NCBI GenBank assembly: GCA_910588175.1
Contig: CAJUQQ010000009.1
Span: 1 to 55,358 of the forward strand
From: an uncultured Oscillibacter sp.
GTDB taxonomy: Bacteria; Bacillota; Clostridia; Oscillospirales; Oscillospiraceae
DNA length: 55,358 bases
Reading direction: 5' to 3'
The notes under the pieces are model-generated. The model saw only the letters and a list, made by a program, of their open reading frames with translations, had not been told where the DNA came from and did not search any database. Numbering within the stretch: position 1 is the first letter of the stretch; each line of letters opens with the position of its first letter. The position numbers and the translations under genes were made by a program. Below, piece after piece: positions 15,249 to 24,774 of this stretch.

Positions 15249-17516
15249 CTATCCTCTCATCGTCAGGTTCAAAGGCGCCTCCGGGTTCTGGTGAATCACG
15301 TAGCAGACGAAGTCCTCGTCCTCATAATAGATGTTGGTCTCTGTGGGATATGCTTTGGAGAAGTCCTGATACCAGTAATAAGCCTTGGAGCACAGAGCCG
15401 ACCGAATCCAGCGGTTGAAATAGCTGCTGTAATAGGTCTGCTTAAACTCCTCATATCTTGTGATCACGTGTTTCGCGGCCTCTTCCGAGATTCTCCAGCT
15501 GATCACGTCGGGATACCATCTTTGCCACTCCAGCTGCTTGCATTCGGAAGACGTCCTTCCCAGCCAGCGCGGTCCCGTAAAATACTGCGTGCACCCCTGC
15601 TTCAGCGGGCTCTTCTCCACAAACAGGAACAGGTACTCTGCGGGAAGGGCGTAATAATCCGCCTCATCAATGGCCTGGGCAAAATCCAGCAGATGGGAGC
15701 GGCTTTCGGGGTCCTCCAGCTGGCTTCGCTCGTCGTTCATGGAAATGACGATGTACGACCCCGGCTCATAACGCTCCACGATCTCCGCTGTCACGTCGGC
15801 CGCCGCCTCGTACCGTTTCACAACCCAAAACACATACTCGTGGAAATCCACCGCATAGGAAAAGCAATAGACCCCTGCGCAGATGAGCACCGCCGCCCGC
15901 CGCACCGCCTTCTCATATCCACCGGAAACCGCCCGGAACAGGAAAAAGTCAACGGCGACCCACGGAACGGCGTAACACAGCGCCCGCAGAATCGCAAAGA
16001 TCCGGTCAACGGAAACGAACTCCGGCAGTCCCATAAAAGGCGCGGCGTATAGGAAGATCATGACTATGGAAGCGGCGGCTATATACAGATATCCGGCGCA
16101 CAGGTCCCAGGTTAAGGAGGAGCGGGGCTTCCGGCGGCGCGGGTACGCGTGGTAAATCCATAAGAAACCTATAAACGCCGGAACCAGCAGGACAATGACC
16201 AGCGCGGTGCTGCCGCTGCCGCCAAAGATCTCTTCAAATCCCTTTGCATAAAATTTGGCCAAAAAGCCGCTGCTCTCCGGCGCAAGCGACACCTCATTCT
16301 TCGTGATCATCTCCGCAGCCGCGCCGGCCGTTCCCTGGTAGGTACGAATTCCCCAGCCCAGGGAGCCCTCCATCGTTCTGCCGGAAATGAAGGCAATCAG
16401 CATTGGCAGCGCGCCGGCTATCGCGCCGTCCCAGACGGCGTAAAGCAGGGGCAGCAGCTTTTTGCGGAACAGAAACCGCTTTCCATACAAAAGCACAGCC
16501 GTCAGGCACAGCACAAAGGCCACCATGGTCACGTAGAAGTGGACCGCAAGGGTCGCTCCCACCGCCGCCGCCAGCAGCAGCAGCGTTTCATTCCGGTACC
16601 AGCGGCCGGCCTCCCCGGCCCTGCCGCTTTCCCGGAAAAAGCGGATCAGCAAAAGGGGGCAGAGGAAGACCAGGTACCACCCGAATTCCTGGGGAAGCGT
16701 CCAGGCCAGGCGGGTCATGGACAGCAGCGCCGCGATATGAGCCTGGCCGACAATGCAGCCGTCAAAGGTCAAAAACAGCGTCAGCACAAACAGGGGCGTG
16801 GAGCGGCAGAGGAACAGCTCCTTCAGCAGGCAGTAGAGCGCCAGCAGAAACGCCGTGATATGGATCCCGGCCAAAAAGAGTACGCAGCTGTATACCCTCA
16901 CGCCGAAGAGCGTGCTCATCCCATAAAGGAAGCAGTGCAGGCCTTGGGGATAAACGCCTCCAGGAAAGATTTCACCCTGCCGCAGGCTGAATGTCCACTC
17001 GGTATGGGTATAGGCGTCGTAATTGCCGTAGGTGTGGGTTTGAAGCGCGGGATAGGAGAAAAACGCCACGCCAAAAAGCAGCAGTACGATCAAGATCAGA
17101 TACTCTACCCGATGGTTCCGGTAATTCCGGAAAAACCTCTTCCCCTTTTCCAGGATGTCCTCCAGGAGGCAGGCCAGCTGCATTTTCAAGCTGCGGCGGT
17201 ACTTCGGATTCGCCGCCAGGTTTTTCAGCGCGTAGCCCTTCTCCTCCCCCCGGAACAGAGGCAGGCCCACCGAAAGCAGGAACGCCCCGTAAAACAGGCA
17301 CCGCACCAGCCACACGTTCAAGATGTGCAGCAGCCCCAGGCCCAAAATCACCCCGTTATAGAGCACAACCGGCACAGTGACGCAGAAGAGAAAGCGGAAG
17401 GTCAGCCCCTTCCCCCTCAGATAATCGCGGAAAAGGACGCTGGGCCAAAGGTACAGCAGCGCCGCGTAGGCGGCCAGGACCTTTCCATATTCCAGATACC
17501 AGTACATGTCGCTCAT
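15249..17516 (-). CDS. Large polytopic membrane protein, GT-C-like glycosyltransferase or polymerase
   Basis: A 755-residue integral membrane protein with roughly a dozen hydrophobic segments over the first ~520 residues and a ~200-residue soluble C-terminal part. After the first set of helices comes a loop with YGNYDAYTHTEWTF and VYPQGLHCFLYGMSTLFGV. An acidic residue in the first long external loop is typical of lipid-sugar-using GT-C enzymes. I do not recognise the exact family. The start is ATG 17516 with GAAGGAG eight bases upstream; longer in-frame starts lie inside the DUF4832 gene. Its place between a polyprenyl-type GT2 and the GH114 enzyme suggests transfer of a lipid-linked sugar to the growing polymer outside the membrane. 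A polymerase role is the alternative. Confidence 0.75.
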   Translation of the reverse strand: MSDMYWYLEYGKVLAAYAALLYLWPSVLFRDYLRGKGLTFRFLFCVTVPVVLYNGVILGLGLLHILNVWLVRCLFYGAFLLSVGLPLFRGEEKGYALKNLAANPKYRRSLKMQLACLLEDILEKGKRFFRNYRNHRVEYLILIVLLLFGVAFFSYPALQTHTYGNYDAYTHTEWTFSLRQGEIFPGGVYPQGLHCFLYGMSTLFGVRVYSCVLFLAGIHITAFLLALYCLLKELFLCRSTPLFVLTLFLTFDGCIVGQAHIAALLSMTRLAWTLPQEFGWYLVFLCPLLLIRFFRESGRAGEAGRWYRNETLLLLAAAVGATLAVHFYVTMVAFVLCLTAVLLYGKRFLFRKKLLPLLYAVWDGAIAGALPMLIAFISGRTMEGSLGWGIRTYQGTAGAAAEMITKNEVSLAPESSGFLAKFYAKGFEEIFGGSGSTALVIVLLVPAFIGFLWIYHAYPRRRKPRSSLTWDLCAGYLYIAAASIVMIFLYAAPFMGLPEFVSVDRIFAILRALCYAVPWVAVDFFLFRAVSGGYEKAVRRAAVLICAGVYCFSYAVDFHEYVFWVVKRYEAAADVTAEIVERYEPGSYIVISMNDERSQLEDPESRSHLLDFAQAIDEADYYALPAEYLFLFVEKSPLKQGCTQYFTGPRWLGRTSSECKQLEWQRWYPDVISWRISEEAAKHVITRYEEFKQTYYSSYFNRWIRSALCSKAYYWYQDFSKAYPTETNIYYEDEDFVCYVIHQNPEAPLNLTMRG

Positions 17517-17532
17517 GCTGACGCTCCTTCGC

Positions 17533-18831
17533 CTAACGCATGGTCCCCAGAAAGACCATGAAATCTCCCGCCTCGAATTCCTCCATCCGGTTGGCAAACA
17601 GGATGGCCCTGCCGTCCCACCTTCTCCTGAGCCGCAGGTACAGCGCCCCGCGCCAGGGCGGAATCCGCGCCTCGCACAGGGTCCGGCCGCCGCGAAGCCA
17701 GTTTCTCGCGTCCCAGTCCAAGGACTGCCGGGTCCAGCCCTCATCCCGGCACAAAAGCTCGGCCCGCGCTTCCTGGAGCAGATCGCCAAAGCCTGCATTC
17801 TCGATCTCTACAGACAAATGCCATCCGCCCCCCTCCAGCGGCCTCACCCAAGCCCGCCGCACAAGGAAGCGGAAGCCCAGGCGGCCCCCCACATAGTCAT
17901 ACAGGCTGGCCCCGGCCCATGGACCGCCCCGCCAGCTCCGGCAGGGGGTCTTTTCCCACTGGTCCAGCACCCGCCGGTCATGCCGGCAGTTCAGATACGA
18001 CAGGCGGGCCCGCCGCAGCCGCGCCGCGGTCTCCCTCCAGGCCGGGAGGCGTCCGCTCTCCGGCGGCAGGACCTCTCCGCCGAAGGGCGCCCCGGCGCAG
18101 GCCCCCTCCAGGAAGGCCAGCTCGTCGTCCCTTCTCCAGGGCTCCTCCCAGACGGCCTGGGTCCGTTCCTTCCAGCCGTAAGTGCCCATATCCGTCTCCG
18201 AGCTCCCCAGCGCGTCGTTGAACAGGCAGAGCCGCCGGGCTGAAAAGCCCTCCGGGAATTCCCCCGGCCCCGCCAGCATCCGCAGAAACACCGGACGCCG
18301 GACCGCCAGCCACGTTTCGCGGTTTCCTCCGCTGCGGAAGGCCGCCTCCAGCTCCCGAAGCCACCGGGGCAGCAAGAATTTGGACTGGTGCATCTCCCCC
18401 CAGCTTCCCAGCAGCAACCCCTGGAACACCAGGACCCTGCGCTGAAATTCCCCCAGCACCGGGGCCAGCTCCAGCATGTGCCGCCGCACCTGGCTGAACA
18501 GCTCCGGCTCCCGTTCCAGGCCCTTTCCCTCGAAATCGTAGGCAATCCGCAGAATCAGGTCCACGCCGTTTTCGTCAAAGAAGCGGAGGATGTCCCGGAG
18601 GTTTTCCAGTCCCCGGCCCGCCAGCGGTTCGCTCCGAAACGCGCCGATATCCACCCGCACCAGCGCCAGGGTATCGCCCTCCAGGCAGGTCTCCTCCGGC
18701 ACAAAGGGGACGGCGGCGTCATATGTAAAGATTCGATACCAGCCCTGGCCGGGATTGGGGAGGTACTCCGCCGTCTCCACAAACCGCGCCCCGCGAAAGG
18801 ACCCGGCCGCGTCTGTCTTTTGGCCGCTCAT
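17533..18831 (-). CDS. DUF4832/DUF4874-type glycosidase-fold protein
   Basis: A 432-residue protein. The N-terminal half (NPGQGWYRIFTYDA, LVRVDIGAFRSEPL, ILRFFDENGVDLILRIAYDF, FQGLLLGSWGEMH) has the look of a TIM-barrel glycosidase-type fold described as DUF4874. The second half (ARLSYLNCRHDRRVLDQWE, RLGFRFLVRRAWV, WHLSVEIENAGFGDL) matches the DUF4832 region with a beta-sandwich end. No signal peptide is seen, so export is unclear. The start at 18831 overlaps the stop of the GT2 upstream by four bases (ATGA), showing translational coupling. Acidic residues in IAYDFEGKG and SWGEMH could be catalytic. Function unknown; placement says polysaccharide processing. Confidence 0.78.
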   Translation of the reverse strand: MSGQKTDAAGSFRGARFVETAEYLPNPGQGWYRIFTYDAAVPFVPEETCLEGDTLALVRVDIGAFRSEPLAGRGLENLRDILRFFDENGVDLILRIAYDFEGKGLEREPELFSQVRRHMLELAPVLGEFQRRVLVFQGLLLGSWGEMHQSKFLLPRWLRELEAAFRSGGNRETWLAVRRPVFLRMLAGPGEFPEGFSARRLCLFNDALGSSETDMGTYGWKERTQAVWEEPWRRDDELAFLEGACAGAPFGGEVLPPESGRLPAWRETAARLRRARLSYLNCRHDRRVLDQWEKTPCRSWRGGPWAGASLYDYVGGRLGFRFLVRRAWVRPLEGGGWHLSVEIENAGFGDLLQEARAELLCRDEGWTRQSLDWDARNWLRGGRTLCEARIPPWRGALYLRLRRRWDGRAILFANRMEEFEAGDFMVFLGTMR

Positions 18832-19907
18832 TCTCTTCTCAGCAGCTTTCTCCGGATGAAAACGGCGGACAGGGAAAAGGCCATGCGGAGCACATAGGCC
18901 GCCGGTTCCAGTCCCCTGTGCATGCTCTTTCCCGACTCCCGCGCGTGCATCACCGCCGGAATCTCCCGGATGCGGTACCCGGCAAGCAACATCTGCACAA
19001 TGATATTCGAGTCCGGACAAGCTCCGTCGAAGAAGTCGTACTGCGCGTAGGCCCGCAGCGCCCGCTCATTCAAGCCCTGAAGCCCCGTGGTGGGGTCCGT
19101 GATCTGCCGCTTGGTAGTCCCTCGAATCACCACCCGGAACAGCCGGATTCCGATTACCCGAAGAATGGGAAGCCGGAAGGACTGCCCTCCCGGCAAAAAG
19201 CGGGACCCCAAGACGATATCTGGCGTCTGGCCGCCGTCCGGCTCCCGCAGCGCTTGGTACAGCTTCGCGACGTTGCACACGTCGTGCTGCCCGTCCGCGT
19301 CCAGCTGAATGACGTAGGAGTACCCCTCCCGCAGCGCGTATTTATATCCGGTCTGAAGCGCGGCGCCGTAGCCCTGGTTATAAATACCGCTGAGGCAGAG
19401 GCAGCCTTCCGCCTCCGCCTCCTGCCGCGTCCGGTCCTGGGAGCCGTCGTCAATTACAAGGATATCCGCGAAGGTCTCTGTCCCCGACTGCCGCAGCCCG
19501 GCCAGCAGACGCCCGATGTTGCCCTCCTCGTTGTACGCCGGAATGATGACCAGCGCATCCCGCTGGGGTTCACCCTCCGGCCCGCTTCGCGGCCGTTGGT
19601 TTTCCATGCGCAGAAGGGCGACCTGCATGGCCATCTCCCGGGTTCTCCTCAGCTGTTCCGAAAGCCCTACGCTGGCGTAATAAGCCGCCGCCAGCAGAAT
19701 CAGGCTTCCCCAAACAGCCTGGGCCAGCTCATGCCCGCTCAGGAGCGGAAGCGGAAGGGCGCACCCGGCCAGAATCAGCAGAAACGCGCACAGCCCCCAA
19801 ACGACGCAGAGGGTCCCGCCCATTTTCCGCCTGGCCAGAGACAGCGCGGCCAGAAACAGCGACCCCGCTCCCAATAAAATAAGGAGCAGCCGCAAGGGTT
19901 CTCCCAT
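18828..19907 (-). CDS. Polyprenyl-phosphate-type family 2 glycosyltransferase with N-terminal membrane segments
   Basis: A 359-residue protein. Residues 1-80 hold about three hydrophobic helices. The GT-A domain follows: VIIPAYNEEGNIGRLLAGL, LVIDDGSQDRT, NQGYGAALQTGYKYAL, and VIQLDADGQHD with the metal-binding DAD. This pattern is that of dolichyl/undecaprenyl-phosphate sugar transferases (DPM1/ArnC-like), which load a sugar on a lipid carrier for use outside the membrane. The ATG at 19907 has AAGGA five bases upstream; a GTG directly before it is possible. A GT-C-like protein two genes downstream would be a natural user of the lipid-linked sugar. It follows pelG by 29 bases. Confidence 0.88.
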   Translation of the reverse strand: MGEPLRLLLILLGAGSLFLAALSLARRKMGGTLCVVWGLCAFLLILAGCALPLPLLSGHELAQAVWGSLILLAAAYYASVGLSEQLRRTREMAMQVALLRMENQRPRSGPEGEPQRDALVIIPAYNEEGNIGRLLAGLRQSGTETFADILVIDDGSQDRTRQEAEAEGCLCLSGIYNQGYGAALQTGYKYALREGYSYVIQLDADGQHDVCNVAKLYQALREPDGGQTPDIVLGSRFLPGGQSFRLPILRVIGIRLFRVVIRGTTKRQITDPTTGLQGLNERALRAYAQYDFFDGACPDSNIIVQMLLAGYRIREIPAVMHARESGKSMHRGLEPAAYVLRMAFSLSAVFIRRKLLRRE

Positions 19908-19936
19908 CACCGTCCTTCAACCTCCTCTTTCTCTGG

Positions 19937-21412
19937 TTACTTTTGAGGAACCAGCTCGGTTTCGTCAATTCCGTTCCGGCGGTCCAGCACCTTGCCGGAG
20001 GGCCGCAGCCCGGTGGTACTCTTGATAATATGATCCCGGCAGAAAATGTGGGCGTCCAGATTGCGCTCCAGCCACCGCAGGCGGAAGTAAGACACCAGGA
20101 AGCCCGCCAGCGCCCCGGAAAACAGGCCCATTCCGCCCCACAGATAGGGCAGGTGGGTGGCGATGATGCTGCCGATCAGGGTGACGGTGAAAAACACCGC
20201 CGCCGTCAGAAGGGCTCCCGTCAGATCGTCGAAATAGTACAGGAACAAAATGGCCGCGTACATGATGAACAGGGGGAAATACCCCGCCGCGAGACAGGGG
20301 TAAAACTCCATGGTCAGCCCGCCGTACCCAAACCGGGGCAGGAGCACCACCGCCAAAAAATAGACCGTCACCGACACGATGAACTGAAGCCGGACCAGGT
20401 TCACCAGCTCCTCCGAGAGCTGGCGGAACATCCGCTTTTTCGAGGTTTCAATGTCCATCCACCGGCCGCCGATGACCGACTCCGTGTAATTCTTGTACCG
20501 GGAGCGGAAGCGCATTTCCACCCGGGAGATGAAGATGACGGAGGCGGCGATGTTGGTGAACATCGCGATGCAGGTGGCCACGTCGTAGGGCTCCGTACAC
20601 ACAAAGCTCTTCACCACCACCGTGCGCAGGTCCGTGGTCCAAAACACAAAATTGTGGACGTACAGCCCCAGCACGTAGAGGGAGTTGATGAACACCAGCT
20701 TCCAATACTTGCGGAAGCAGCGGAACATCCGCCGGTAGTTTCCGCTGTTTTCCGGAAAGAACTTCCGGACGTACCCGTACTCCAGCACGGCGATGAGCAA
20801 AAATCCCAGCGTGAGGGCCAGCAGGGCGCTGTAGGTACGCTCCATGCCGGCGGCCCGGGAGAAAACCAGGGACAGAATCACCGCCAGCGCCATGCTCAGG
20901 ATATAGATCACGGAGACCCGCTTGTAGTCCTTGCTGATGGACAGGAAGGACATGCTGTAAACCGCCATAAGCAGGCTTATGTAGCCGCAAAAGCTGGTGA
21001 ATACGTAGTACAGGGGCACCTCGCCCACAAAATACTCATGCAGGCAGAAGGGAATTCCCAGGCAGCAGCCCAGGATTACGCTGAGCAGCAATCCCATGTA
21101 GAAGCTGGGAAGAACGTCTCCGTACCGCTCCTCATAGAGCGTATCGGACAAGAACTTGGAAAGCACGGGGGTAAACGGCGACACCACCAAAAACGAGAAA
21201 ATGAAGATATAGAGCACCGTGCAGGAAAACAGCTTCCGCGCCGCGTAGCCCACGTTGGAAAAGCCCAGGAGATACTGGATGAGCATGACGGCGCCCAGCA
21301 CCACCAGCATGGGCGCGATGGTAACGATCACGCTGTATAGGAACCCATAGAGGTTACCGATAACGGATCTTCGCCGGTAGATTCTGTTAAGCTTTACACC
21401 GATCCCGGCCAT
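19937..21412 (-). CDS. pelG: PelG-like exopolysaccharide transporter
   Basis: A 491-residue polytopic protein beginning MAGIGVKLNRIYRRRSVIGN and then a run of hydrophobic helices (SVIVTIAPMLVVLGAVMLIQ), typical of PelG in the MOP flippase superfamily. With PelF and the inner-membrane PelD/PelE complex it moves the growing Pel chain across the membrane. About 12 transmembrane segments can be traced, with a charged central loop (about 290-340). The start overlaps pelF by 26 bases and has GGAG 7 bases upstream. The C-terminal ~40 residues are hydrophilic and probably cytoplasmic. Assignment is supported by the adjacent pelF and PelD-like genes. Confidence 0.9.
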   Translation of the reverse strand: MAGIGVKLNRIYRRRSVIGNLYGFLYSVIVTIAPMLVVLGAVMLIQYLLGFSNVGYAARKLFSCTVLYIFIFSFLVVSPFTPVLSKFLSDTLYEERYGDVLPSFYMGLLLSVILGCCLGIPFCLHEYFVGEVPLYYVFTSFCGYISLLMAVYSMSFLSISKDYKRVSVIYILSMALAVILSLVFSRAAGMERTYSALLALTLGFLLIAVLEYGYVRKFFPENSGNYRRMFRCFRKYWKLVFINSLYVLGLYVHNFVFWTTDLRTVVVKSFVCTEPYDVATCIAMFTNIAASVIFISRVEMRFRSRYKNYTESVIGGRWMDIETSKKRMFRQLSEELVNLVRLQFIVSVTVYFLAVVLLPRFGYGGLTMEFYPCLAAGYFPLFIMYAAILFLYYFDDLTGALLTAAVFFTVTLIGSIIATHLPYLWGGMGLFSGALAGFLVSYFRLRWLERNLDAHIFCRDHIIKSTTGLRPSGKVLDRRNGIDETELVPQK

Positions 21413-22886
21413 AGGCGGTCTCCTCCTTTATCTCGGCTATCTCGGCGGGCTCCTCCGCCCCGGCGGAGGGGACGGCGTCCGGTTCGTACAGCTCCCCGTA
21501 AGCCCGCCGCATATCCTCAATTCTGTGCCAGGCCGCCACACGGCGGCGGCCCCGTTCGCCCATTTCCTTCCGCTCCTGGGGATGGAGCGCCAGCTCCACC
21601 ATGGCGTTGGCAATCTCCATCTGGTCCATCACGTGGACCAGGATGCCCGCCGTTCCGAAGTCGTCGCCCTCCTCGCCGTAAATCAGACCGCGGCAGTTGC
21701 CCACGTCGGTGGCAATTACCGGCTTTCCGGCGGCGAAGCTCTCCAGCATGGCGATGGGCTGGCCCTCGCTGATGCTGGTGAGAATGGTGAAATCCATCCG
21801 GCCCAAATACTCCGGAACGCTGATTTCTCCCGTGAACTCCACATCCTCCTCCGAGAGCTCCAGCGTCCGGGCCAGCTCCACGCACTCCTCCGCGTAGGCG
21901 GCGTCTTCCGTCAGAGAACCCATCAGCCACAGCTTCAAATTAGGCGCCTCCGTCTTCGCGTCGGCGAAGGCCCGGAGCATGGTCTTTACGTCCTTGATGG
22001 GCGTGACGCGGAGAACGGCGCCCACATAGACCTTTTCCAGCTCCTCCCCGCTCTTCTGCGGGAGATTCCGGAAGCGCTCCACGGAAATGCCGTTGGGGAT
22101 GACCCGCGCTTTCTCCTCGGGACAGCCCAGATCCAACTGAAGTTCCCTGGCGTGGGGATACAGGCTCACCACCGTCTCCGCCCGGCGGTAGATCAGGGTG
22201 GACATCTTTTTAAACTGCTCAATCCAGATGTTCTTATACAGGCCGTCCAGCCAGGTGGCCCGGATCAGCTCCTCCTCCCGCTCCCGGGTGTAGATGCCGT
22301 GTTCGGACAGCAGCAGGCGGCTGCCGTAGAAATGGGCCGCCATACCGCCGATAATCCCGGCGTAGCCTGTGGCGACGCAGTGGTACACGTCCGCCTCCGG
22401 AATCTCCGAACCCATCACCAGAAACAGGGGAATGTACATGGAGCGCAGCGTCCACAAAAAGTCGGAAAACATAATCTGGCTGTACCGCCTCTGGTAAACC
22501 TCCACGGCGATGCGGAGGAAGTCCTCCCCCATGAGCAGCCGGTCCAGGGAGAACCTCCGTTTTTGAAAGATGTCAAACAGCGCGTCCCACTCCACATTCT
22601 CGTTGAGCATCAGACTGCGGAGCGCCCGCCATTCCTCCTCCTTCAATTTCAGGCGGGAGCTCCCCCGCCGGGGGCTCCAATCGCTGTCCTGGAGGTACAC
22701 CTCGTAGACCTCCGTCACATGGCCGGGCAGCTCATATTTAAATTTTCCCCGCTGCTCCCGGTTGGACACGATGTTGACCAGGACAAATTCCAGGTTTGGA
22801 AACGCCTGAATCATGCTGTGAATCCAGCTGGAGACGCCGCCGGATGAATAGGGGTAGCACCCCTCCGAAACTATACATACTCTCAT
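21387..22886 (-). CDS. pelF: PelF-like family 4 glycosyltransferase
   Basis: A 499-residue GT-B enzyme. The opening MRVCIVSEGCYPYSSGGVSS is close to the PelF signature. The C-terminal half has the EX7E motif EGQPIAMLE followed by SFAAGKPVIATDVGN. PelF is the cytosolic UDP-sugar polymerase of Pel synthesis. The start is placed at ATG 22886; the frame is open to a TTG at 22919 but that extension is not PelF-like. The last ~35 residues (PSAGAEEPAEIAEIKEE) are an acidic tail that overlaps the start of pelG. It follows the DUF2194 gene closely and belongs to the same transcript. Confidence 0.92.
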   Translation of the reverse strand: MRVCIVSEGCYPYSSGGVSSWIHSMIQAFPNLEFVLVNIVSNREQRGKFKYELPGHVTEVYEVYLQDSDWSPRRGSSRLKLKEEEWRALRSLMLNENVEWDALFDIFQKRRFSLDRLLMGEDFLRIAVEVYQRRYSQIMFSDFLWTLRSMYIPLFLVMGSEIPEADVYHCVATGYAGIIGGMAAHFYGSRLLLSEHGIYTREREEELIRATWLDGLYKNIWIEQFKKMSTLIYRRAETVVSLYPHARELQLDLGCPEEKARVIPNGISVERFRNLPQKSGEELEKVYVGAVLRVTPIKDVKTMLRAFADAKTEAPNLKLWLMGSLTEDAAYAEECVELARTLELSEEDVEFTGEISVPEYLGRMDFTILTSISEGQPIAMLESFAAGKPVIATDVGNCRGLIYGEEGDDFGTAGILVHVMDQMEIANAMVELALHPQERKEMGERGRRRVAAWHRIEDMRRAYGELYEPDAVPSAGAEEPAEIAEIKEETAYGRDRCKA

Positions 22887-22923
22887 AAGCGCACCGTCCA
22901 CTTCCGCCCCTGCTGGCAAGGGA

Positions 22924-24729
22924 TCAATTTGTCAAGTTAATTTGTACCTCGTCCTCGGAAACCGTAATCAGGTAGGCGTCCTTCTCCAGCTTGAAAAAGC
23001 TGCCGCCGGACACGGACCGCACGTCCTTGTCATGAATCCGGAGCAGGAAGCTCGCCGGTCCCCGGCGGTTTTCCACCCGCAGGCGGATGGACTCGTTCTC
23101 CCGAAAAGCCGTAAAGTCCAGCGCCAGGAAGTTCCGCACCCGGGCGTCGGCCTCCGTGGCGGTGGTCTTGTCGAAGCAGTCGTAGAGCTTCCACCAGGTG
23201 CCAATGTTTCCCGAGGCGGCTTGGGAATAACGCTCCCACCGTTCCTCCTCCGTCTCCGGCCAGAAGACGCTCCCCATATCCATGAGGATGTTGGTATACC
23301 CCAGGGCCGTCTGCAAGCTCCGGTTCCGAAGATCATCCGAGTAGCAATAGCGCTCCGCCCGGTGGGTGATCCCCTGAAAGGTGACCCCCTCCGACAGGAA
23401 GGACAGCAGCGCCTCCCCCTCCGCCGCCTCGCCCGTTATGGTGCGCAGCTCGGGAATCTCCTTCGCGGCCGCCGCCAGGGACTCCGCCGCGCCCTCCGGC
23501 GCGAAAGCGGCGGTGTAGGTGTAGGCGCTCTCCGCCTGGGTGAAAAACTCCTGATCCCGGCGCCACTTCTCCCCGGGTGAAAGCTCGCTCTTTCCCCCCG
23601 CGGACCAGCCCGCCTCGCCCTGACTGTCCTTAATCTGTTTCAGGTAGAAGGAGAGGCCGTCCGCCTCGGGCTCCGTCCCGTCCTCGTACAAGAACTGGGG
23701 GGTCAGGAAGCAGGTGGGCTTGAAGGCGCTCTGCTTCGACATGGAAAGCAGGCTGGGCCAGATGATGTTCTGGGACACCATCTTGAGGCCGCTGCTGTAA
23801 ATGCGCTGGAGATTCTCCTGGTTTTCCTGGGCAAAGCTGGGATAATCCGCCACAGACAAGCTCTGGGCGTTCACCACCGGATAGAGCTCGAAGGAGCTGC
23901 TTTCCGCCATCATGCCCTCCAGAATCCCCAGGCCGGTCTCGTCCTCCATATAGCCGCCAAGCACGGCGAACACCCGGGCCCTTCCCGCCGTATTCCGCCA
24001 GATAAGGGGAGGTCTTCTCTCCTGCCCGGTGTCCTCCCCCTCCAAAAGCCCGGCCAAATAGACCTTCGCCTGGCTGTTCAGCCAGTACCAGGGGACGTTC
24101 AATTCCAAATCCTGCCGCTGGGCCTCCTCCGGCGTCCCGGCGCGGTACACGGCGTCCCCGCCGATCAGGAAGCCGCTGTAAAGGTAAATTCCCTCCAGCT
24201 CCACACCTCCCGGCTCCCGGACGCCCTCAATCCCCAGGAGCGTCCGGAGCTCCCCGCAGTTCAGAAGCTCCTCCTCCTCCGGCAGTCCTCCAAAAATCAC
24301 CGTCAGGTTCCGGTCCGTCAGCTCCAGCAGCCGCGCCCCGCCGGTCTTCCAGTCCAGGGCCTTGGGGTCCAGGCACAGAATGTCCGCCTGAACGGTCTCC
24401 TGGGCCAGATACTCCTCCAGGGCGGGAAACCACGCCAGGGCCCGTTTGGAGTATGTACACCACTGCGACACCACATTCCCCATGCCGGAGGCGGGCTGCC
24501 CGATGAAGACGACCTGCCTGCCCCCCTCCCCGCCGGCCCGGCCGGAGGCCGCCAGGGGATTGAAGGCCTCGGAACTTTGAACGTCCACCGCCTTCGAGGC
24601 ATAGGAGTTGGTATCATAGTCGTTCACGCTGGCCCGGTAAATCTGGGTGAACATAAACAGCGCGAACAGCACGCCCATCATGAGAGTCATGCTGAACAGT
24701 TTTCTGTGAGATAGCATACCTGCCCCCAT
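22924..24729 (-). CDS. DUF2194-type membrane-anchored extracellular protein of the Pel locus
   Basis: A 601-residue protein with an N-terminal signal anchor (about 10-30, FSMTLMMGVLFALFMFTQIY) and a long extracytoplasmic part. Segments such as RVFAVLGGYMEDETGLGILE and SFELYPVVNAQSLSVADYPS resemble DUF2194 proteins found with pel genes in Gram-positives. By position it replaces the deacetylase/extracellular component of the operon. I see no complete NodB-type metal-binding motif, so deacetylase activity is not claimed. The C-terminal 90 residues form a beta-rich module. Start: ATG 24729 with GGAAGG eight bases upstream; ATG 24717 (MLSHRKLF) is the alternative. Confidence 0.72.
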   Translation of the reverse strand: MGAGMLSHRKLFSMTLMMGVLFALFMFTQIYRASVNDYDTNSYASKAVDVQSSEAFNPLAASGRAGGEGGRQVVFIGQPASGMGNVVSQWCTYSKRALAWFPALEEYLAQETVQADILCLDPKALDWKTGGARLLELTDRNLTVIFGGLPEEEELLNCGELRTLLGIEGVREPGGVELEGIYLYSGFLIGGDAVYRAGTPEEAQRQDLELNVPWYWLNSQAKVYLAGLLEGEDTGQERRPPLIWRNTAGRARVFAVLGGYMEDETGLGILEGMMAESSSFELYPVVNAQSLSVADYPSFAQENQENLQRIYSSGLKMVSQNIIWPSLLSMSKQSAFKPTCFLTPQFLYEDGTEPEADGLSFYLKQIKDSQGEAGWSAGGKSELSPGEKWRRDQEFFTQAESAYTYTAAFAPEGAAESLAAAAKEIPELRTITGEAAEGEALLSFLSEGVTFQGITHRAERYCYSDDLRNRSLQTALGYTNILMDMGSVFWPETEEERWERYSQAASGNIGTWWKLYDCFDKTTATEADARVRNFLALDFTAFRENESIRLRVENRRGPASFLLRIHDKDVRSVSGGSFFKLEKDAYLITVSEDEVQINLTN

Positions 24730-24774
24730 TCGCGCGGCCTTCCGCGCTCAGAAATTTTTCCGGTCCCGGAGACG